Assembly: GCF_024385465.1 (NCBI RefSeq)
Contig: NZ_JANFLS010000002.1
Coordinates: 868,001-932,000, forward strand
Direction of reading: 5' to 3'
Source of the DNA: Arthrobacter sp. zg-Y844
GTDB taxonomy: Bacteria; Actinomycetota; Actinomycetes; Actinomycetales; Micrococcaceae
DNA: 64,000 bases
Below the pieces are notes generated by a model. That model saw only the letters and a program-made list of their open reading frames with translations, ran no database searches and had not been told where the DNA came from. Positions 47,008 to 56,277 of the stretch are shown here, in pieces. Both the position numbers and the translations under genes were made by a program. Each line of letters opens with the position of its first letter. The first letter of the stretch is position 1.

Positions 47008-47044
47008 AGGGCCATCCCGCATGCTGTAGCTGCGGGATGGCCCT
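47008..47044 (+). terminator. Terminator after the Ltp gene
   Basis: 14-base stem AGGGCCATCCCGCA / TGCGGGATGGCCCT with a nine-base loop, followed by TTT, 27 bases after the stop codon. Confidence 0.85.
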
Positions 47045-47269
47045 TTTCGTGGCTCATGACCACATGTCCAGAGCGTATCCGCATGATTTGAACCGGGGCG
47101 GGCTTCAACCCACCATTGTTGTGCGATCAGTGCGAGCTCCAACTCGGGTTCGACGCCGCGTGACCGTGCAGCCTTGACTGACCAGCGGGCGGAAGACCAA
47201 GCTGGCTTGCAGGAACAGGTGACGTTCTCAACCCAAACCCGGCACGGCAATGAAATCCCGGGAGAACGC

Positions 47270-47785
47270 ATGGAGATGCTCTTCGTCCATGGAGCCGGCG
47301 GCTACCAGGACGACCTACCCCTCGCAGAAGAACTGCACACCCGCCTCGGCCTGCCCGTTACGGCGCCCCGCTTCCCCGACGAGGACATGTCAGCCGCGGG
47401 CTGGCGGAGCGAGATCGAACGGCACCGGAACGCCCTCGCCCCTGACCTGGTCATCGTCGGGCATTCCTTCGGGGCGTCGATGGCCCTGCTTCACCTCGCC
47501 GATGGATTTCAGGGCACGGCGCCGCTGGGACTCGCCCTCCTGGCAATGCCTTTCTGGGGGTCGGAGGGCTGGCAGGCGGAGTACACGCTGCCTGCGGACG
47601 CCAAGCTGCCGACCGGTTTCCCGGTCTGGCTCCACCATTGCGTCGACGACGATGTGGTGCCCATCGGCCATCTGGACCGGCACACGGCCCGGTTGCCGCA
47701 GGCGCAAGTCCGCCGTCATACGTCCGGCGGGCACCAGTTCGAGGGGCGGATGGGGGCGGTTGCCGACGACGTCGGCACGCTCTAG
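47270..47785 (+). CDS. Small alpha/beta hydrolase
   Basis: A 171-residue serine hydrolase of compact type with LFVHGAGGYQDDLPLAEEL, the nucleophile elbow GHSFGAS (about 67-73) and a C-terminal SGGHQFEG carrying the His. A second Asp is in HHCVDDDVVP. The substrate cannot be predicted. ATG 47270 (MEMLFVHGAGG) has GGGAGA upstream; the longer frame shows no family sequence. It converges on the LuxR-family gene. Confidence 0.8.
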   Translation: MEMLFVHGAGGYQDDLPLAEELHTRLGLPVTAPRFPDEDMSAAGWRSEIERHRNALAPDLVIVGHSFGASMALLHLADGFQGTAPLGLALLAMPFWGSEGWQAEYTLPADAKLPTGFPVWLHHCVDDDVVPIGHLDRHTARLPQAQVRRHTSGGHQFEGRMGAVADDVGTL

Positions 47786-47817
47786 TGGCGGGGCCTCGAC
47801 CGTCACGCCCGCGGGCG

Positions 47818-50547
47818 TCAGGAAAGGGACAGCTCGCGGAGCTGACGGCGCGAGGTGACGCCCATTTTGCGGAAAATATTGCGGAGGTGGGCATCAATCG
47901 TCCGTGGGCTGAGAAAGAGTTCCGTGGCGACTTCGCGGGAGGTTGCACCGGTGGCCACCAGCCGGGCGATGTGCATCTCGTGGGCGGTGAGGGAGTCGGC
48001 CGGCTGGGCGCTTCGCTTGCGGGGGTGCTCGCCGGTGGCGCGAAGTTCGCGGGCGGCGCGGGCGGCGAACGCCTCGGCGCCCATGTCCAGTAACAGTTCG
48101 TGCGCGGTGCGGAGCTGTTCGCGGGCGTCCTGGCGGCGGCCCTCGCGGCGGAGCCACTCGCCGTAGACGAGGTGCGTTCGGGCGAGATGGGTGGTTATCC
48201 GGCAGCGGTTGAGTTGTTCGATCGCCTCGCGGAAGTGTTCCTCAGCGGCTGTCCCCGTAGAGGTCAAAGCCCGTGAACGCGCCGCCAGACCGAGCCCCCA
48301 CGGCGTACCGCTGGCGAGGGCGCGTGAAGTGAGTTGCTCCAGCGCATCGGCCGCACTCTCCGGCCGGCCGGAACGGCACGCCGCTTCGACGAGTTCAGAG
48401 TGGGCCAGGTTGTTGAACCTCACCGCTTCGGTGTCGAAGGCCCGTGCCGCCGCGGCATGAGCTGCGGAGTAGTCGCCCAGACCGTTATGCAGCACCGCCA
48501 TGGCGTACTGTGTCAGGGCATCCTCGGTGCTGTGCGCCTGTTCGGCAGCCTTGCGGACAATGCTCGCGCGCATCCCGGCGGTCTCGTCTGGACGGCCGCG
48601 CCAGGCAGACAGGAGGAGCTGCGCGTGCAGCAAGGGCACAGCCTCGGTCGCGGCTGCGATCGCTGCGTGCTCGGCTGCGCGGTCGAACTCACCCGAGAGC
48701 ACTTGTATGACGGATTGGCCCAGAAGTGCGTCCGGGAGTGCGGCAAGCGCGCCGGACTCACGGGTCAGACGGACATGACGGATGGACACGGCGTGGAGCA
48801 TCTCGTCGTCGAACACCGACATTGCGGTTCGGCTGGCGAGCCACCCCCAGCGGCAGGTGTCGGCGACGCTCAGCGCATCAACATCCTGCTCCTGGCCTCC
48901 GAAGGCCGCCAGCGCCCGCCGCAGCTCCGGCACACCGGCCGAATACCCCTGAGTGAAGGTCGTCACAAGCCCGTCGAGCAGCAGATCCGCAGGCCGCAGA
49001 GACCCCGTCGCTACGGGCGCCGTCAGGGCAGCCTCGGTCACTTCCGGTATGCCGCGGCCGCGGCGGAAGTCACCGGTGACGATCGCCGCTTCGAGCGCGC
49101 GCAGATACGTCTCACGGGACAGCACCGGGTCCAGCGGGGCCAGGCTCTTAGCGGCTTCCAGCAGCATCCTTTGCCCTTCGGCGTCGCGCGCGAGGTGGAA
49201 CGCGATCCGTGCGCGCAGCAGTTCGAGGCGAGCCTGCTGCAGGGTATCGAGCGGCCCGGCCGAAGCGACCGTCAGCAACTCGGAGGCGTCCGCACCAGCC
49301 TCGTGCTTATCCTGCGCGGCCTCCAGCGCCCGGCTCGCGCGTGTGGCAGGGTCAGGGGTCAGTCTGGCCGCATGCTCCATGAACGCCGCCGCAGCGGCCA
49401 GCCCGCCGCGGGCGCGCGCCCGGTCTGCTGACCGCACCAGCCCAGCGGCGGCGTCCTCGTCGGTGCCCAGCACGGCCTGGGCCCGGTGCCAGGCGCGGCG
49501 GTCGGGGTCGACGTCTGGATCGATGGCAGCGGCCAGCGCGTCGTGTGCACGGCGGCGCTCCAGCGGGGCGGCGGACCGAAGCACAGCTGAACGCACCAGC
49601 GGATGGCGAAACCTCACCCGTGTATCAATCTCCAGGAGTCCGGCGGCCTCTGCGGGCGCGGCAGACTCGCCGGCGATCCCCAGGTGCGCGGCCGCACGCC
49701 AGAGCAGCGCCACCTCGCCGGTAGAATCGGCCGCGGCAACCAGCAGCAATAGTCGAGTAGGTGCCGGCAGGCTGTCCGCGCGGCGCCGAAAGGTGTCCTC
49801 GATGCGGTCCGTGATGCCCGGCACCGGCTCGAACCCGCCGGCCACCCATGCCGCCGGCGCGCTTCGGGCCAGCTCCAGCAGCGCGAGAGGGTTCCCGTGC
49901 GCCTCCGCGACGACATGCTCGCGCATCCCGTCGTCCAGGGGTACGTAGTCGGCTGCTGCCAGCAGCTCCCGCGCGTCGGCCTCGTCGAGCCCGCCCAAGC
50001 GTAAGCCGGGTATGCCGTCGAACCCGCGCACATCGCGGTCGGTGGGCTCCCGCAGTGCGAACACCAGCGCCATCGGCTCCGCGGCGACCCGTCGTGCCAC
50101 AAATGTGAGGACCTGAGCCGACGCCTCGTCCAGCCACTGCGCATCGTCAACGAGGCACAGAAGGGGCCCTTCCTCAGCGGCCTCGGCCAGCAGGTTGAGA
50201 GTGGCCAGCCCTATCAGAAACCAATCCGGTACTGCACCGTTTCGCTGCCCGAACGCCACGCCCAGAGCGGTCTGCTGCGGCTCGGGCAGGGCACCCATGC
50301 GGTCCAGCAGGGGCGCGCACAACTGATGCAGGCCGGCAAAAGCGAACTGCGTCTCGCACTCCACCCCGACCGAGGACACTACTCGGAACCCCGAGGCATC
50401 AGCCCTGCCGCGGGCGTACTCGAGCAACGCCGTCTTTCCGATTCCCGCTTCCCCTCGGACGATGACTGCCCCGCTCAGCCCGGCACGTGCCTGCGAGAGG
50501 AGGTTGTCGACCGTTGCGCGGTCCGCGGAGCGGCCCAGGAAGTCCAT
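47818..50547 (-). CDS. Large LuxR-family transcriptional regulator with AAA-type ATPase (LAL/MalT type)
   Basis: A 909-residue regulator. N-terminal P-loop ATPase (GEAGIGKTALL at about 33-43; LCLVDDAQWLDEAS Walker B-type at about 130), a helical repeat middle part of more than 500 residues, and a C-terminal LuxR helix-turn-helix (SLTAHEMHIARLVATGATSR and SPRTIDAHLRNIFRKMGV). Such proteins activate transcription on an inducer signal. ATG 50547 (MDFLGRSADRATVDN) has AAGGGAG upstream; the open frame continues further upstream by chance only. The divergent genes at 50824 and 51498 are natural candidate targets (inference). Confidence 0.9.
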   Translation of the reverse strand: MDFLGRSADRATVDNLLSQARAGLSGAVIVRGEAGIGKTALLEYARGRADASGFRVVSSVGVECETQFAFAGLHQLCAPLLDRMGALPEPQQTALGVAFGQRNGAVPDWFLIGLATLNLLAEAAEEGPLLCLVDDAQWLDEASAQVLTFVARRVAAEPMALVFALREPTDRDVRGFDGIPGLRLGGLDEADARELLAAADYVPLDDGMREHVVAEAHGNPLALLELARSAPAAWVAGGFEPVPGITDRIEDTFRRRADSLPAPTRLLLLVAAADSTGEVALLWRAAAHLGIAGESAAPAEAAGLLEIDTRVRFRHPLVRSAVLRSAAPLERRRAHDALAAAIDPDVDPDRRAWHRAQAVLGTDEDAAAGLVRSADRARARGGLAAAAAFMEHAARLTPDPATRASRALEAAQDKHEAGADASELLTVASAGPLDTLQQARLELLRARIAFHLARDAEGQRMLLEAAKSLAPLDPVLSRETYLRALEAAIVTGDFRRGRGIPEVTEAALTAPVATGSLRPADLLLDGLVTTFTQGYSAGVPELRRALAAFGGQEQDVDALSVADTCRWGWLASRTAMSVFDDEMLHAVSIRHVRLTRESGALAALPDALLGQSVIQVLSGEFDRAAEHAAIAAATEAVPLLHAQLLLSAWRGRPDETAGMRASIVRKAAEQAHSTEDALTQYAMAVLHNGLGDYSAAHAAAARAFDTEAVRFNNLAHSELVEAACRSGRPESAADALEQLTSRALASGTPWGLGLAARSRALTSTGTAAEEHFREAIEQLNRCRITTHLARTHLVYGEWLRREGRRQDAREQLRTAHELLLDMGAEAFAARAARELRATGEHPRKRSAQPADSLTAHEMHIARLVATGATSREVATELFLSPRTIDAHLRNIFRKMGVTSRRQLRELSLS

Positions 50548-50823
50548 CAGTGTCGCTCCCTTCAGAGCATGACGGCACCTTAGTAGGCAATTTTCACCTA
50601 CGCAATCGAAGTCGCTCCGACCCAAGCAGCTAGGCGGAAACCGGCGGAAAGGCAGGGGTTTCCACCGATGCGAAGACCCCGCTGCCGCTGCGAATCTGAA
50701 GACTCCGGTGCAGGCGAAGCAGTACGGCCCGGCCCAGACCTGGGAACACGGTTTGTGCCGGACCGTTTCGAGAATCGCACGAATCCACGACCCGCATAAG
50801 ACATAAGAAAGAAGCGCCGAACC

Positions 50824-51408
50824 ATGAACCTCATTCAGGAACTGATCATCAACTTCCAGGATCTGGCGGCCCAAGTGCCCGAGATCATCCGGCCCTTCAT
50901 CGTGATGCTCGCCGGGGCCGTCCCGTTCATCGAGACCGAAGGGGCCTCCGTGATCGGCATCCTCGGCGGCCTCCACCCTATCGTTGCCGGTATCGCCGCC
51001 GCAGTCGGCAATTTCCTGAGCGTGGTTCTCGTGGTGCTCTTCACCTCCCGGGCCCGCACTGCGGTCACCAACCACAACAGGGACCGTGTCTCGGCTGCCC
51101 GGAGCGCCGAGCGCGTCCCGGCCTCCCTGGGTTACCAGGGGTCCGCTGCGTTCGAGGAGACGGCGCCGGCCAAGCCCGTATCCAAGGGGCGCCAGCGCTT
51201 CATGAAGTGGCTCGTCCGCTTCGGCGTCCCCGGCGCGAGCATCCTCGGTCCCCTTGCAATCCCGACCCAGTTCACCTCCGCGATCCTCATCGCGAGCGGA
51301 ACCCCCCGTGGCTGGGTGCTGCTCTGGCAAGGTGTGGCAATCGTCATATGGACGACAGTGGCCACCGTCTTGTTCTGGGCCGCCCTCACCTTCGTCGTCG
51401 GGGTCTGA
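50824..51408 (+). CDS. Small multidrug export protein family membrane protein
   Basis: A 194-residue membrane protein of family PF06695, with about four helices and the signature VPFIETEGASVIG in the first part; the second half has a cytoplasmic loop (NHNRDRVSAARSAERVP to about residue 125) and LGPLAIPTQFTSAILIASG. The family was named for drug export, but substrates are not established. It is divergent from the LuxR-family gene by 276 bases. Confidence 0.85.
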   Translation: MNLIQELIINFQDLAAQVPEIIRPFIVMLAGAVPFIETEGASVIGILGGLHPIVAGIAAAVGNFLSVVLVVLFTSRARTAVTNHNRDRVSAARSAERVPASLGYQGSAAFEETAPAKPVSKGRQRFMKWLVRFGVPGASILGPLAIPTQFTSAILIASGTPRGWVLLWQGVAIVIWTTVATVLFWAALTFVVGV

Positions 51409-51497
51409 GTCACGTGAAAGGCCGGATCTAAGATCCATCGGCGGAACGTAGCCGCGCTGGCAGGGCAGCTCCGAAGAAGCGATTCCGGGAGGAACAA

Positions 51498-52139
51498 GTG
51501 ACACGCAAAGAGACGCCGGACCCCGGGGACGGCCATACGCTTCCGCGCTATCGATGGTGGCAGCTGTTCTCGCGTTCCCTCTTTCATCTGCAGCTCGCCG
51601 GCGAGGACGGTTCACCGGAGATCTGGTCCGTAGAGGTCCGGCCCGGGGGTGATTCGGACGGCGAAGTGCGCGCGCAGCTCTACCGCAACGGGGTCAACCA
51701 GGCCCGATCGAAACTTCCCGCGGTGTTCGCAGTGCCGGGTGGCGCCATCGAGGTCGAGGTCAGCATCTACGGGCTCAGACGCTGCCACTATGTGACGCCC
51801 GACGGGTCCGAGCGACAGCTTCTACCTGATCCTGCCTCGGCCGAAGGACTGCGCGCCCGACTGGAACGGACCAATCCGGCGCTGAGCCGTGCCGTTGGCA
51901 TCGTATCGGCCAGCGTACTCGTGGTCGCGCTCGTGCTCGGCGTTCCGCAGATCATTGAGCAGATCATGCAGCTCCCGCCCGTCGCGGAGAACATCGGCAC
52001 GTTCTCCAGTCCGTTCCAGCTTCCGGCATCGGCGAACTTGGTGCTGCTGCTGGCAACGCTGGCAGCCAGCACCGAGCGCGCACTGAGGCTGCGCTACAAC
52101 TGGGTCCTCGACGGCGGCTTCCTTGAGGGTGGTGACTAG
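51498..52139 (+). CDS. Unknown membrane protein
   Basis: A 213-residue protein with no domain I recognise: a soluble first part of about 130 residues (LPRYRWWQLFSRSLFHLQLA, a beta-rich central part with RRCHYVTPDGSERQLLPD) and two C-terminal membrane segments (AVGIVSASVLVVALVLGVPQ and ASANLVLLLATLAAS). GTG 51498 follows GGGAGGAA, and it is 90 bases after the efflux-family gene. A terminator hairpin follows at 52192. Confidence 0.75.
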   Translation: MTRKETPDPGDGHTLPRYRWWQLFSRSLFHLQLAGEDGSPEIWSVEVRPGGDSDGEVRAQLYRNGVNQARSKLPAVFAVPGGAIEVEVSIYGLRRCHYVTPDGSERQLLPDPASAEGLRARLERTNPALSRAVGIVSASVLVVALVLGVPQIIEQIMQLPPVAENIGTFSSPFQLPASANLVLLLATLAASTERALRLRYNWVLDGGFLEGGD

Positions 52140-52191
52140 AGCATCGGCCGGGCTCTGCGGCAGGCTCAGCCCGCACCCGCTTAAACGACAA

Positions 52192-52223
52192 AAGCCTGAC
52201 GAAACTCGCGTTTCATCAGGCTT
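52192..52223. terminator. Terminator between the unknown membrane protein and tRNA-Pro
   Basis: AAGCCTGA(c)GAAAC / GTTTC(a)TCAGGCTT hairpin with a TCGC loop and one mismatch; the A- and T-flanks suggest it works for both the plus-strand gene and the minus-strand tRNA. Confidence 0.75.
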
Positions 52224-52227
52224 ACCG

Positions 52228-52301
<74 letters not shown>

Positions 52302-52441
52302 CAGTTCTTCCGGAATGTCTCCCGGCTGAACCACCTCAAATACCTTACACCACAACCGGCGATTACGTCGCATCGAGGCTCGCGGGCGTTGCGGGCACCG
52401 GCGTACGGCCAAAAACAGAGCGCGCACCAGCTCCCCCGCTT

Positions 52442-52559
52442 CGGCTTATCCGCTTCCCGGCCGCGGTGCTTGTACAGATAACGGGCTTATCCGCTTCCCC
52501 GTTGCCCTGGTTGTACAGATAACGGGCTTCTCGCAGCCGGATAGCCCCGTTATCTGTAC
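52442..52559. repeat. 41-bp tandem repeat plus inverted copy
   Basis: Two tandem copies at 52442-52482 and 52483-52523 share the first 16 bases (GGCTTATCCGCTTCCC) and the last 14 (TTGTACAGATAACG) with a variable middle. TGTACAGATAACGGG is present in both (52470-52484, 52511-52525) and once inverted (52545-52559), so the second copy can pair with the inverted one in a 15-bp stem with 19-base loop. It resembles a small interspersed or REP-like element rather than a terminator. Confidence 0.75.
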
Positions 52560-52675
52560 AGTGATGAGCCGCCGGTCCTGCGGGCCGCTGTCACAGTCCC
52601 GAAGTCCCGCTGTCACAGCCAACACCCTCGGCCCGCCTACCCGACAGCACCGCAGCCTGCGCCCCAAAACTGCGG

Positions 52676-52721
52676 AAAGCCCCGACCCCGCTCCCCCATA
52701 AGGGAACAGGACCGGGGCTTT
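52676..52721 (-). terminator. Terminator after der
   Basis: AAAGCCCCG at 52676-52684 pairs with CGGGGCTTT at 52713-52721, with partly paired inner sequence. It lies 13 bases beyond the der stop codon. Confidence 0.65.
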
Positions 52722-52733
52722 ACACCAAGAGAC

Positions 52734-54296
52734 TTAGCGCTTGCTGGTCTTGCCGCGCTTCTCGCGGACGCGCATGCTGACCTCGATGGGCGTGCCCTCG
52801 AAACCGAACGTCTCACGCAGCCGGCGGGTGATGAAGCGGCGGTAGCCGGGATCCAGGAAGCCGGTGGTGAACAGCACGAACTTCGGCGGACGCGAGGAAG
52901 CCTGCGTACCGAAGAGGATGCGTGGCTGCTTGCCGCCGCGCACGGGGTGCGGGTGGGCTGCCACAAGCTCGCCCAGGAAGGCGTTGAGCTTTCCGGTGGG
53001 GATGCGCTTGTCCCAGTTTTCCAGGGCAGTATCCAGTGCCGGAACAAGACGGTCCTTGTGCCAGCCGGTCTTGGCCGAGATGTTGACGTGGGGAGCCCAT
53101 TCAACGTGGGCCAGGTCCCGCTCGATCTCGATCTTGAGGTAACGGCGGCGCTCGTCGTCGAGCAGGTCCCACTTGTTGAAGGCGAGGACCAGTGCGCGGC
53201 CGGATTCGATGGCCAGCTGCAGGATGCGGACGTCCTGCTCGCTGAGGACCTCGTCTACGGCCAGCAGCACGACGGCGACCTCGGCCTTTTCCAGGGCAGC
53301 CTGGGTACGCAGGGAGGCGTAGAAGTCGGCGCCCTGTGCCATGTGCTGGCGGCGGCGGATGCCGGCGGTGTCGACGAAGCGCCAGGTGCGGCCGCCGAGC
53401 TCGATCATTTCGTCCACCGGGTCGCGGGTGGTGCCGGCGGTGTCATCAACGACCACGCGTTCGGAACCGGCGAGCTTGTTCAGCAGCGAGGACTTGCCCA
53501 CGTTCGGGCGGCCGATCAGGGCGATGCGTCGCGGTCCGCCGGAGCGGTCCAGTCCGCCGTACGCGGAGTACTCGGGCAGCACGTCCAGGACGGCGTCGAG
53601 CATGTCACCGGTGCCGCGGCCGTGCAGGGCGGAGACCGGGTACGGCTCGCCGAAGCCCAGGCCCCAGAGGGAGGAGGCATCGGCTTCGTTCTGGATGTCG
53701 TCCACCTTGTTGGCGACGACGACGACGGGCTTGCCCTTGCCGCGCAGCATCCGCACCACGGCCTCGTCGGTGGCGGTGATGCCGACGGTCGCGTCGACCA
53801 CCAGCATGACGGCGTCGGCGTGGTCAACGGCGATTTCGGCCTGGTCGGCTACCCGGGCGTGGATGCCGCGGGCGTCGTGCTCCCAGCCGCCGGTATCCAC
53901 CAGGGTGAAGTTCACGCCGTTCCAGGTCGCGGGGTAGGTAACCCGGTCACGGGTCACACCGGGGGTGTCTTCGACGACGGCCTCACGGCGGCCGAGGATA
54001 CGGTTCACCAGGGTCGATTTGCCCACGTTCGGGCGGCCAACAATGGCGACCACCGGATCCTGCCGCAGGGGTGCGTCTTCGTCGTATTCTGCGAAGCCGC
54101 CGGCGAGCAGCGCGGCGTCTTCTTCATCAAGTTCATAGTCGTCGAGACCGGCGCGGAGGGAACGGGCGCGGATATCGGCCTCGTCGTCATCCATTGCCGC
54201 GAGGCGCTCGTCGATCTGGTCTTCTCCTGACGGGACGTACTCGTCCGTGGAGATCCCGTCACCGGCGGTGTCGTCGTTGAGAGGTTTTCCGTTCAT
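52734..54296 (-). CDS. der: Ribosome biogenesis GTPase Der (EngA)
   Basis: Tandem-domain GTPase needed for 50S subunit assembly. The 520-residue protein has an acidic N-terminal extension of about 80 residues (typical of actinobacterial Der), a first G domain ([27 protein letters not shown]), a second ([27 protein letters not shown]) and a KH-like domain. ATG 54296 (MNGKPLNDD) has GGAAAG upstream. The run of minus-strand genes from parA ends with this one. Confidence 0.96.
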   Translation of the reverse strand: MNGKPLNDDTAGDGISTDEYVPSGEDQIDERLAAMDDDEADIRARSLRAGLDDYELDEEDAALLAGGFAEYDEDAPLRQDPVVAIVGRPNVGKSTLVNRILGRREAVVEDTPGVTRDRVTYPATWNGVNFTLVDTGGWEHDARGIHARVADQAEIAVDHADAVMLVVDATVGITATDEAVVRMLRGKGKPVVVVANKVDDIQNEADASSLWGLGFGEPYPVSALHGRGTGDMLDAVLDVLPEYSAYGGLDRSGGPRRIALIGRPNVGKSSLLNKLAGSERVVVDDTAGTTRDPVDEMIELGGRTWRFVDTAGIRRRQHMAQGADFYASLRTQAALEKAEVAVVLLAVDEVLSEQDVRILQLAIESGRALVLAFNKWDLLDDERRRYLKIEIERDLAHVEWAPHVNISAKTGWHKDRLVPALDTALENWDKRIPTGKLNAFLGELVAAHPHPVRGGKQPRILFGTQASSRPPKFVLFTTGFLDPGYRRFITRRLRETFGFEGTPIEVSMRVREKRGKTSKR

Positions 54297-54466
54297 TGAA
54301 TTGCTTTCTTTCCGTTGAGGTCTGCAGCACTGCGTACAGGCCGTCGCCGGACGTTCAGCCCGGTAAGTGTGAGGGAGGATACCTTGCGGCGTTGCCGCCG
54401 GATGTCCTCCTCCCATTGAAACACGGGCGGGTGCCCGTAGTTGGTGCCGGGTCCCCCGGCAGGGAG

Positions 54467-55168
54467 CTAGTGGGTACTGGTGAAAACCACTTCGAGTACG
54501 GCCGAGACCGTCTCTTCGAAGTCCAGGTCGGATGAATCGATGGTGACGACGCCGTCGGCGGCCTGCTGGAATTCCACCACGGTGGAGTCCTTCGCGTCGC
54601 GGACCAGTACCTGTTCCTTCAGGGCGGCTGCTGTCTGCGTGCCGCCCAGCTGGATGCCGCGGCGGCGGAGCCGGGCTTCTTCGCTGGCGGTGAGCAGGAT
54701 CCGCACCTCGGCATGCGGAGCGACCACTGTGGTGATGTCCCGGCCCTCGGCCACGATCCGCAGGCCGGAGTCCCGAATCAGCTGCTGCTGGCGCCGGACG
54801 AGTTCCGCCCGGGCGCCCAGGGTGGTGGCGACGGCGCTCACCGAGGACGAGACGGCGGGCTCGCGGATCGCGTCGGTGACGTCCCGGCCGCTGACCCGCA
54901 CCCATTCCTCGTCCGGGGACAGGCTGAGGGCAATATCGGCGTTTTCCGCGGCGGCCTCGACGGCCACCGAATCAGTCAGGTCGATGCCGGCCTCCATGCA
55001 GGAGAGCGTGACCGCGCGGTACATGGCACCGGTGTCGAGGTAGGCGGCGTGCAGGCGGCGGGCCACTTCACGGCTGATGCTGGACTTGCCCGAACCCGAC
55101 GGTCCGTCGATGGCCACAACCAGCGGCTTGCCCTGCCGGAACTGGGCCGGATCCACATTAGAACTCAC
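54467..55168 (-). CDS. cmk: Cytidylate kinase
   Basis: Phosphorylates CMP and dCMP with ATP. The 233-residue protein has [19 protein letters not shown] (P-loop, about 16-34), [12 protein letters not shown], and [19 protein letters not shown] with the lid arginines after it (RLRRRG). I chose the GTG at 55168, which overlaps the tyrA stop as GTGA and has AAGG seven bases upstream; a GTG at 55183 would add five residues. Confidence 0.95.
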   Translation of the reverse strand: MSSNVDPAQFRQGKPLVVAIDGPSGSGKSSISREVARRLHAAYLDTGAMYRAVTLSCMEAGIDLTDSVAVEAAAENADIALSLSPDEEWVRVSGRDVTDAIREPAVSSSVSAVATTLGARAELVRRQQQLIRDSGLRIVAEGRDITTVVAPHAEVRILLTASEEARLRRRGIQLGGTQTAAALKEQVLVRDAKDSTVVEFQQAADGVVTIDSSDLDFEETVSAVLEVVFTSTH

Positions 55169-56274
55169 TGCACTACCTTCCACCCGCGGGCGCTTAATTC
55201 AGAAACAAGGTCATTCACCCGGCCGGGCAGGACGGAGATTTCCGCCCTTCCCACCTGCCGGCCGGAGGCGTGCTCCAGCCGGAGGTCCTCCAGGTTCACG
55301 CCGATCTCACCGATTTCGGTGAGCAGCCGGGCAATCTGGCCCGGTGTGTCATCCACCAGGACGGTGAAGGACACAAAGGTCTGCGCCGGTCCGCCGTGCT
55401 TGCCCGGAATCCGAGCCTGCCCGGCGTTGCCTTCGGCAATCAGCTGCGCCATGTCCAGGCGCGCACCGTCCGCCACCGGGTCTTCGAGCGTGCGGATCAG
55501 CCGGTTCAGGTCCTCGCGGACCCCGTGCAGGATCGGCACCAGCCGCCCGGCGTTTCCGCTGAGGATCTGCACCCAGAGGTTCGGATCGCTTGCGGCAATC
55601 CTGGTCACGTCCCGCAGGCCGTTGCCGGACAGGGCGAGGGACTGCGGCGGAGTTTCCTGCAGCCGGCTGGCCACCAGGGAAGCCATGACCTGCGGCAGGT
55701 GCGAGGTCAGCGCCACGGACGCGTCGTGGTCTTCGGCGGACATCCGGGAGACCACGGCGCCCAAGTCGAAGGCAAGGGCCTCGGCACGGCGGACGGCGTC
55801 CGGAGCCGCTTCCTCCGGAGGGCAGATCACCCAGGGCATGCCGTTGAACAGTTCCGCCCGCGCGGCCACCGGCCCGGACTTCTCCCGGCCTGCCATCGGG
55901 TGCGTGCCCACGTAACGGCTGAGGTCGGCGTCGCGCTCCCGCAGGTCCGCCAGGACGGCGGACTTGACGCTGGCAATATCGACGACGACGGCGGCCGGCC
56001 AGTCCTTCAGTGCTGCCGCGGCCAGGGCCGCGGTGACGTCCGGAGGAGCGGCAACGACGACAAGTGCCGGCTCGAAGCCTTCACCGGCGGTGCTAAGCAA
56101 CCGTCCGGCGCCGATGTCGCGGGCCACGGCCTCTGTCGAGGGAGACAGGTCCGAGAGCACCACGTCGACACCCCGGGCAGAAAGCCCGAGGCCGATACTG
56201 GTGCCCAGCAGTCCCGTGCCGATAATCAGCACGGATCCGGACAGGTGGGTGCCCCCGTCAGCGGCAGCGGCCAT
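55165..56274 (-). CDS. tyrA: Prephenate dehydrogenase with ACT domain
   Basis: NAD-dependent oxidative decarboxylation of prephenate in tyrosine synthesis. The 369-residue protein has the nucleotide loop VLIIGTGLLGTSIGLGL (about 15-31), GTHPMAGREKSGP with the catalytic His, ALTSHLPQVMASLVAS and, from about residue 295, a C-terminal ACT domain (TFVSFTVLVDDTPGQIARLL) likely to bind tyrosine for feedback. The start is three bases after the rluB stop. Confidence 0.95.
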   Translation of the reverse strand: MAAAADGGTHLSGSVLIIGTGLLGTSIGLGLSARGVDVVLSDLSPSTEAVARDIGAGRLLSTAGEGFEPALVVVAAPPDVTAALAAAALKDWPAAVVVDIASVKSAVLADLRERDADLSRYVGTHPMAGREKSGPVAARAELFNGMPWVICPPEEAAPDAVRRAEALAFDLGAVVSRMSAEDHDASVALTSHLPQVMASLVASRLQETPPQSLALSGNGLRDVTRIAASDPNLWVQILSGNAGRLVPILHGVREDLNRLIRTLEDPVADGARLDMAQLIAEGNAGQARIPGKHGGPAQTFVSFTVLVDDTPGQIARLLTEIGEIGVNLEDLRLEHASGRQVGRAEISVLPGRVNDLVSELSARGWKVVQ

Positions 56275-56277
56275 TGG

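Larger units (their letters stand above)
52302..52733. other. Repeat-bearing intergenic region after tRNA-Pro, no gene
   Basis: About 430 bases between tRNA-Pro and der. It contains the 41-bp repeat cluster (52442-52559), two copies of CGCTGTCACAG (around 52588 and 52608) and the der terminator (52676-52721). Reading frames across it are short and have no family sequence. Confidence 0.7.

Noticed and set aside
50548-51615. N-terminal extension of the LuxR-family frame to about 1265 residues
   Set aside because: It would cover the divergent small export gene on the other strand and has no family sequence; the MDFLGR start with ribosome site is natural.
52446-52667. 73-residue minus-strand frame in the repeat region
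   Set aside because: Its sequence is generated by the 41-bp repeats; no ribosome site or relatives recognised.
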